From NCBI GenBank assembly GCA_002709565.1, contig PAPY01000021.1, forward strand, positions 112,650-176,649: DNA of 64,000 nucleotides, in the 5' to 3' direction. Within the stretch, counting starts at the first letter, position 1, and each line of letters starts with the position of its first letter. This document shows, piece after piece, positions 58,897 through 64,000 of this stretch. A model generated the notes under the pieces. It did not search any database, was not told where the DNA came from, and saw only the letters and a program-made list of their open reading frames with translations. The position numbers and the translations under genes are program-made. Source of the DNA: Legionellales bacterium (GTDB lineage: Bacteria > Pseudomonadota > Gammaproteobacteria > UBA1113).

Positions 58897-60156
58897 TTAA
58901 CCTTTCTTCATTGCGTCGAAGAAGTCATTGTTGGTCTTGGTGGATTTCATTCTATCGACTAAGAACTCAACCGCTGCGATTTCATCCATTGGATGTAATA
59001 GCTTACGTAAGATCCAGACCCGTTGTAATTCGTCTGGCTTCATCAAGTATTCTTCACGACGAGTACCAGAACGATTAATATTAATCGCAGGGTAGACGCG
59101 TTTTTCGGCGATACGGCGATCCAAATGCACCTCCATATTACCGGTACCTTTAAATTCTTCGTAAATTACTTCATCCATCTTCGAGCCAGTATCAACCAGT
59201 GCGGTGGCTAAGATGGTTAAGCTGCCGCCTTCTTCGATGTTACGGGCAGCACCAAAGAAACGTTTTGGTTTATGTAAAGCATGGGCATCCACACCACCGG
59301 TTAAGACTTTACCGGATGATGGGATAACGGTGTTATAGGCGCGGGCTAAACGGGTAATAGAGTCTAGCAAAATCACCACGTCTTTTTTATGCTCGACAAG
59401 ACGTTTGGCTTTTTCGATCACCATTTCGGCGACTTGTACGTGCCGTGTGGCAGGTTCATCAAAGGTACTGGCAATCACTTCACCGCTAACAGAGCGTTGC
59501 ATTTCGGTGACTTCCTCAGGACGCTCACCGATCAATAAGACGATCAAATGGGTTTCAGGATGATTGGCCGTAATCGACTGGGCGATACCTTGCAGCATCA
59601 TCGTTTTACCGGCTTTGGGTGGTGATACGATCAAACCCCGTTGCCCTTTACCGAAGGGTGCCACCAAGTCAATAATTCGTGAGGTTAAATCTTCAGTACT
59701 ACCATTACCCCTTTCCATAACCAGGCGGTCATTGGCATACAGAGGCGTTAAGTTCTCGAATAGTACTTTGTTCTTAGCATTCTCTGGAGAATCAAAGTTG
59801 ATTTCGTCAACTTTGAGCATTGCGAAATAGCGCTCGCCTTCTTTGGGGGGGCGGATTTTGCCGGCAATAGTGTCCCCGGTACGTAAATTAAAACGGCGAA
59901 TTTGGCTAGGTGATACATAAATATCGTCAGGGCCATTTAAGTAAGAACCATCGGCAGAGCGTAAGAAGCCGAAACCATCCGGAAGGATTTCGAGTACCCC
60001 ATTACCAAAAATGTCTTCGCCATTTTCGGCTTTCTTTTTGAGGATGGTGAAAATCATGTCTTGCTTGCGCGAGCGTGCAAGGTTTTCGATGCCGATTTGT
60101 TCCGCGATTTGGACTAAATCAGACGCAGGTTTTTGCTTAAGTTCAGTTAAGTTCAT
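58897..60156 (-). CDS. rho: Transcription termination factor Rho
   Basis: A 419-residue hexameric RNA helicase. The N-terminal helical domain and RNA-binding OB domain ([15 protein letters not shown]) precede the ATPase domain with Walker [11 protein letters not shown], Walker [17 protein letters not shown] and the R-loop. Length and sequence are near-canonical. Confidence 0.98.
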   Translation of the reverse strand: MNLTELKQKPASDLVQIAEQIGIENLARSRKQDMIFTILKKKAENGEDIFGNGVLEILPDGFGFLRSADGSYLNGPDDIYVSPSQIRRFNLRTGDTIAGKIRPPKEGERYFAMLKVDEINFDSPENAKNKVLFENLTPLYANDRLVMERGNGSTEDLTSRIIDLVAPFGKGQRGLIVSPPKAGKTMMLQGIAQSITANHPETHLIVLLIGERPEEVTEMQRSVSGEVIASTFDEPATRHVQVAEMVIEKAKRLVEHKKDVVILLDSITRLARAYNTVIPSSGKVLTGGVDAHALHKPKRFFGAARNIEEGGSLTILATALVDTGSKMDEVIYEEFKGTGNMEVHLDRRIAEKRVYPAININRSGTRREEYLMKPDELQRVWILRKLLHPMDEIAAVEFLVDRMKSTKTNNDFFDAMKKG

Positions 60157-60362
60157 AGATTATTTCGCTGTTAGTTAAGTTAGGTTAGACGTTGTGATTA
60201 CATCTATTTTCTCGTCAAAGATAATAGACACATAAATCCCGAGTTGTTTCTCCAAAAAAGTGTTAACAGGGATATTTTGCCAGACCGGCGGAAACCAAAG
60301 GTTTCATGGTTGGTAAAAGTATCACTATTTTTGCTTGGAGTCTAGTAAAAAATGGCTTTTAT
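60157..60362. other. Intergenic gap between rho and trxA, no gene seen
   Basis: It probably holds the rho leader and promoter (minus strand), since trxA ends in a hairpin just to its right. I see no frame or clear RNA motif. Confidence 0.4.
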
Positions 60363-60388
60363 CGGGGAAAAGCCTGGGCTTAACCCCG
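60363..60388 (-). terminator. trxA terminator hairpin
   Basis: On the minus strand CGGGG-TT-AAGCC pairs with GGCTT-TT-CCCCG around a CA loop, starting 14 bases after the trxA stop. A run of six T follows about 10 bases later. Confidence 0.65.
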
Positions 60389-60402
60389 AAATAACCGCAG
60401 AA

Positions 60403-60729
60403 TTAGACGTTACTGTCTAAAAATTCAGTCAATTGTGCCTTGGTTAAGGCACCAACCTTGGTGGCTTCCACGTTGCCATTTTTGAATAGCATCAGGGTTG
60501 GAATACCGCGAATGCCATATTTGGGCGGCGTTTCGGCATTTTCATCGATGTTCAATTTAACGATTTTGACCTTAGCGCCATAATCGGTGGCAATATCGTC
60601 AAGGATGGGGGCAATCATTTTGCAAGGACCACACCATTCAGCCCAAAAGTCCACTAAAACGGGGGTTTCAGACTGGATAACGTCGGCATCAAAGCTGTCA
60701 TCAGTCACAGCACCTACATGTTCACTCAT
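60403..60729 (-). CDS. trxA: Thioredoxin 1
   Basis: A 108-residue thioredoxin with active site [13 protein letters not shown] and the cis-Pro loop [11 protein letters not shown]. The ATG at 60729 ([13 protein letters not shown]) gives the normal length; an earlier in-frame start adds an unusual 24-residue extension. It is upstream of rho in the same direction, a common order. Confidence 0.96.
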   Translation of the reverse strand: MSEHVGAVTDDSFDADVIQSETPVLVDFWAEWCGPCKMIAPILDDIATDYGAKVKIVKLNIDENAETPPKYGIRGIPTLMLFKNGNVEATKVGALTKAQLTEFLDSNV

Positions 60730-60847
60730 GCTTTTATAAACCTCGTGTTGGTTTGTTAAATCAGAAAGGTGAATTTGATAATAATTGAGGCAAATTTGCA
60801 AGGGGTTTGAGTAAATTATTTAAAGGAGCCAAAAAATGCACAAAATG

Positions 60848-62920
60848 CTACCGTTCACCATAATTGCCGAGCAAGGTTTCCTGGGCGCTATGAGGCGGCT
60901 TTTTGCCGCGCTTGACCCGTTTATAGCTGCCGTCTGCTTGTAGTGCCCAGCTCTCGGTATTGTCTGCTAAGTAATTCAGTAAGCAATCCTGTTTGATTTG
61001 TTGTTTGAGAGCTTCATCCTCTATGGGGAAACATACTTCGACGCGATGATAGAGATTGCGTTCCATCCAATCGGCACTGCCGGAATAAATAATTTCATCA
61101 CCGCCATTCAAAAAGTAAAATACCCGGGAGTGCTCCAGAAAGCGCCCCACAATGGAGCGTACTTGGATATTGTCAGACAGTCCTGGCACCCCTGGTCGCA
61201 AGCTGCAAACACCGCGAACAATTAAATCTATTTTGACGCCAGCTTGGGAGGCAAGATACAGCGCTTTAATAATATGGCTATCGGTTAAGGCGTTCATTTT
61301 TGCCATGATATGAGCAGGCTTGCCAGCTTTGGCATTGGCTTCTTCTTGCGAGATATAACGGTGTAACGCTTTATCCAATACAAAAGGCGAATGAAGAATT
61401 TTTTGGGTTTGTGCCTCTTGGCCGATACCGGTGAGTTGTTGGAAAATTTGTTTGATGTCATCACCAATGACTTGATCATAGGTCATCAAGCCAATGTCCG
61501 TGTACTCTTTGGCAGTGCGTGCATGGTAATTACCACTACTTAAATGCACATAATAACGCAATTGTTTTTGTTCACGGCGGACAATGAGGGTCATTTTGGC
61601 GTGAGTTTTGTAACCCACTACCCCAAATACCACCAGTACGCCCGCTTCTTGTAATTGGGTGGCCAGTTCAATATTCGATGCTTCATCAAAACGGGCGCGT
61701 AACTCAATGACCGCTGTGACTTCTTTACCGGCACGCGCTGCGTCAATGAGTGCTTGTACCATTTGTGATTCAACACCGGTTCGGTAAAGGGTTTGTTTGA
61801 TAGTCAGCACATTGGGATCAACGGTTGCTTGGCGGATGAGTTCCACCACAGGTTCAAATGACTGAAACGGATGATGAAAGAGAATATCGCCCTGGCGAAT
61901 GGCTTCAAATAAATTATTTTTACGTTCTAATACTTGGGGCAAACCTGGAGTGAAGCGCGGATAACGTAACTCAGGGCGGTCCATTAAGCCTAAGCCCTTC
62001 ATGAACCGACTTAAGTTCACAGGGCCATTGACGCGGTACATATCGTTTTCGGTTAAATGGTGTTTGTCGAGTAAATATTCGGCAATTTCTTGTGGACAGT
62101 CCTCAGCGATTTCTAAGCGTACCGCATTACCGTAACTACGGCTTAGGAGGCTAGTTTTAACCGCTAATGCTAAGTCCTCGACTTCTTCTTCATCGAGGAA
62201 TAAATCACTATTACGAGTAATACGGAATTGATAGCAACCGGTGACTTTCATCCCGGGGAAAATCTCATGAACAAAGGCACTGATAATATTAGTCAAGAAA
62301 AAAAACTCATCCTTGTGGGTGCGCAGCTCTTCGGGCACAGCAATGACACGAGGAATAGAACGGGGTGCATGTACAACAGCCAAATCACCAGGGCGACCAA
62401 AGGCATCTTGGCCTTCGAGGCTCACAATAAAATTTAAACTCTTATTAACAAGACGTGGAAAAGGGTGGGCAAAGTCCAAGGCAATGGGACTGATAATAGG
62501 GAGGATCTCGTTATGGAAATAATCTTGTAGCCATTTTTTTTGTTGTTTGTTCCATTCACCGGGCAGTAGGAAGTAAACATTTTTGCTGCGTAGTGCGGGC
62601 AAGAGATCATCTTGTAGTATGGTATATACTTTATCGACTATCTTATGGGTTTGACGGCTAATTTCTTTGAGCAAATCATCGGTGTGCCAACTATCAGGGC
62701 TGGAGTGACTGGTACCAAAAGCCCGTTGTTCTTTGAGTCCTGCCACCCGCACTTCAAAGAACTCATCCAAGTTATTACTGCAGATAAATAAAAACCGTAA
62801 TCGTTGCAATAGCGGCAAGTCTTCATTTTGTGCTTGCTTGAGCACTCGGCGATTAAACGCCAATAAGCTAAGCTCACGATTAATAAATTCGCTTTGTGGG
62901 TCTGGTTTGGCTTTTGTCAT
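60848..62920 (-). CDS. ppk1: Polyphosphate kinase 1
   Basis: A 690-residue enzyme that makes polyphosphate from ATP. It begins FINRELSLLAFNRRVLKQA, and the two PLD-like active-site His lie in GYKTHAKMTLIVR and FLEHSRVFYF. Length matches PPK1. There is no ppx gene in the window. Confidence 0.96.
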   Translation of the reverse strand: MTKAKPDPQSEFINRELSLLAFNRRVLKQAQNEDLPLLQRLRFLFICSNNLDEFFEVRVAGLKEQRAFGTSHSSPDSWHTDDLLKEISRQTHKIVDKVYTILQDDLLPALRSKNVYFLLPGEWNKQQKKWLQDYFHNEILPIISPIALDFAHPFPRLVNKSLNFIVSLEGQDAFGRPGDLAVVHAPRSIPRVIAVPEELRTHKDEFFFLTNIISAFVHEIFPGMKVTGCYQFRITRNSDLFLDEEEVEDLALAVKTSLLSRSYGNAVRLEIAEDCPQEIAEYLLDKHHLTENDMYRVNGPVNLSRFMKGLGLMDRPELRYPRFTPGLPQVLERKNNLFEAIRQGDILFHHPFQSFEPVVELIRQATVDPNVLTIKQTLYRTGVESQMVQALIDAARAGKEVTAVIELRARFDEASNIELATQLQEAGVLVVFGVVGYKTHAKMTLIVRREQKQLRYYVHLSSGNYHARTAKEYTDIGLMTYDQVIGDDIKQIFQQLTGIGQEAQTQKILHSPFVLDKALHRYISQEEANAKAGKPAHIMAKMNALTDSHIIKALYLASQAGVKIDLIVRGVCSLRPGVPGLSDNIQVRSIVGRFLEHSRVFYFLNGGDEIIYSGSADWMERNLYHRVEVCFPIEDEALKQQIKQDCLLNYLADNTESWALQADGSYKRVKRGKKPPHSAQETLLGNYGER

Positions 62921-62973
62921 GGGCTTTGTGCTGTTATTCTATATCTATCTAAGTCTAGGTCACTGAGGGCAGC

Positions 62974-63639
62974 ATGACAAAAAACGCCGTATTTCGCTGG
63001 ATTATCGTTGTTTTTATGGTGATCTTGGCTATTTGGGCTGGTGTGAATTATCGTCATCACTTGGATATCCACCAATTCCAGGCGACGATTGCCAGTTTCG
63101 GAATTTGGGGGCCAGTGGTATTTATCGGCATTTATGCCCTGGCCACGGTGTTATTCTTGCCGGGCTCAGCGCTGACAATCACTGGCGGATTGGTATTTGG
63201 GCCGCTTCTCGGGACCGTATATAACCTTACAGGCGCAATGATTGGGGCAACGATAGCTTTTTTCATTGCCCGCTATGTGGCGTCCGATTGGGTGGCAGCC
63301 AAAACCGGCGGGCGCTTGGGGCAATTGCTCAAAGGTGTTGAGGATGAAGGTTGGAAGTTCGTTGCCATCGTGCGTTTGGTACCGTTGATTCCATTTAATC
63401 TGTTGAACTATGCCTTGGGTCTCACCAAAATCAATCCCCTCGCTTACATCATTGCCAGTATTATTTTTATGTTGCCCGGTGCGTTTGCTTATACCTATCT
63501 CGGGTCTTTAGGTGAAACGGTTATTCATGGTGAAGCGCAGACTATTGTTACCCGAGTCTCTATTGCGATAGGTTTGTTGATTATATTGGCTTGCATCCCC
63601 TGGCTAGTAAAGCGACTACGCAAACAACCCCATGATTAG
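62974..63639 (+). CDS. TVP38/TMEM64 family (DedA-like) membrane protein
   Basis: A 221-residue protein with about five membrane segments. The VTT-domain motifs FLPGSALTITGGLVFGP and RLVPLIPFNLLNYALG are present. Members of this superfamily are linked to phospholipid scrambling or flipping. The gene overlaps rsmJ by 8 bases. Confidence 0.9.
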   Translation: MTKNAVFRWIIVVFMVILAIWAGVNYRHHLDIHQFQATIASFGIWGPVVFIGIYALATVLFLPGSALTITGGLVFGPLLGTVYNLTGAMIGATIAFFIARYVASDWVAAKTGGRLGQLLKGVEDEGWKFVAIVRLVPLIPFNLLNYALGLTKINPLAYIIASIIFMLPGAFAYTYLGSLGETVIHGEAQTIVTRVSIAIGLLIILACIPWLVKRLRKQPHD

Positions 63640-64000
63640 TACGATTGCAATTATCACGGAACCAACAGCCGAGGAAAAGGCCCAAGCATTAGCGCAACGT
63701 TTTTCTCTGCCTATTGTTAAGAACCTAGATCCCCACTACGCCTTTCATGTGCAAGTGACCAATGAGGCTGTGAGCCTTATCACCAGAGACTTGCCCGGCA
63801 AACCCATTATGATTGATTTTTTGAGCGAGAAGTCCCGCTGGCGCCAACAGTCGAGTCGTGGTTTTAAAGAGCCTATTATCAAAGCTGCAGGCGTACGGCC
63901 AAACCAGCCTTGCAGCAGCTCCCGGCTAAGCCGGAAAGCTGCTTCCCAAGTACTATCGCCTATGCGGCAAAGCCGCATGGACGGCGACCAAAGGGGGAAA
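63632..64000 (+). CDS. rsmJ: RsmJ-like 16S rRNA methyltransferase, 3' end cut off, with inserted repeat
   Basis: An open frame of 123 codons from the ATG at 63632 to the window edge. SLPIVKNLDPHYAFHVQVT, IMIDFLSEKSRWRQQSSRGF and KEPIIKAAGVRPNQP match the N-terminus of RsmJ (m2G1516). The family would next show the SAM motif (DATAGLGRD). Instead the frame reads CSSSRLSRKAASQ through the dispersed hairpin repeat and then the hairpin at 63962-63978, still open at the edge. The insertion appears to stay in frame. Whether the gene remains functional depends on sequence past 64000. Confidence 0.75.
   Translation, partial: MISTIAIITEPTAEEKAQALAQRFSLPIVKNLDPHYAFHVQVTNEAVSLITRDLPGKPIMIDFLSEKSRWRQQSSRGFKEPIIKAAGVRPNQPCSSSRLSRKAASQVLSPMRQSRMDGDQRGK
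63912..63978. repeat. Dispersed hairpin repeat, copy 2, inside rsmJ, with a second hairpin
   Basis: 63912-63945 matches 30128-30161 at 32 of 34 positions; CCGGCTAAGCCGG makes a better inner stem here. ATGCGGC-AAA-GCCGCAT follows at 63962-63978. Both lie in the coding frame of rsmJ. Confidence 0.75.

Noticed and set aside
63745..63978. Minus-strand frame opposite rsmJ
   Set aside because: It lies entirely opposite conserved RsmJ coding sequence and the hairpin repeat.

Overview
The window is a chromosomal segment of a gammaproteobacterium of moderate GC (mid-40s % by eye). Gene content and order fit the Legionellales/Coxiella-like branch: tsaC/hemF/topA/smg/dprA/LysM diverging from def/fmt/rsmB, a hemC-hemD-hemX-hemY operon, lptM and lysA-dapF, a Com1-like DsbA-family protein, a histone-H1-like protein and large effector-like orphan proteins. 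This placement is inference from gene content; there is no rRNA or tRNA gene here to confirm it.

Layout. 1-8.8 kb is accessory: a truncated orphan gene, a ferredoxin-NADP-reductase-like enzyme, two envelope-sugar genes (a KdkA/WaaP-like kinase and gmhB), a 1162-residue protein weakly resembling VasX-type toxins, and a 525-residue orphan membrane protein. 8.9-28.4 kb is mostly housekeeping: glyQS, a DsbA/Com1-like protein, uvrD, engB, tsaC, hemF, topA, smg, dprA, a LysM protein, def, fmt, rsmB and an esterase. 28.4-32.3 kb holds two complete AAA ATPase/DUF234-type genes, each with its own array of palindromic repeats in the promoter, on either side of lptM. 32.3-41.8 kb carries an M50 protease, lysA, dapF, trkA, trkH, polA and a CDF metal exporter. 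41.9-48.5 kb has a disordered effector-like protein, the TA modules hipBA and tacAT (DUF1778/GNAT), comM, ubiK, a PII gene and yjbQ. 48.5-49.0 kb is an internally deleted third ATPase locus that keeps its repeat array. 49-57.3 kb has the H1-like gene, an acyltransferase, hemCDXY, a pentapeptide-repeat protein, a diguanylate cyclase response regulator and a Phd/VapC module. 57.4-57.8 kb is a fourth, twice-deleted ATPase locus with a repeat array. The window ends with a 2Fe-2S flavoprotein reductase, rho, trxA, ppk1, a TVP38 protein and a truncated rsmJ.

Most notable signal. Four unlinked loci share one design: a promoter array of three or four palindromes of about 36-46 bp, repeated every 52-55 bp, next to an ATPase gene of the Arch_ATPase/DUF234 type (two intact, two gutted relics). 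The arrays fall into two sequence classes (A/D share GCCAAA; B/C share ACAAATCGACA), and the proteins fall into the same two classes by their C-termini. In B and C the -35 hexamer lies at the same place in the second repeat and the -10 hexamer abuts the first. This suggests each ATPase recognises its own array, as an autoregulated and possibly mobile or selfish module. I know of no description of this pairing.

The genome also carries several families of small dispersed palindromes. One appears to interrupt rsmJ in frame at the right edge of the window, and a near-identical copy lies beside ATPase array A.
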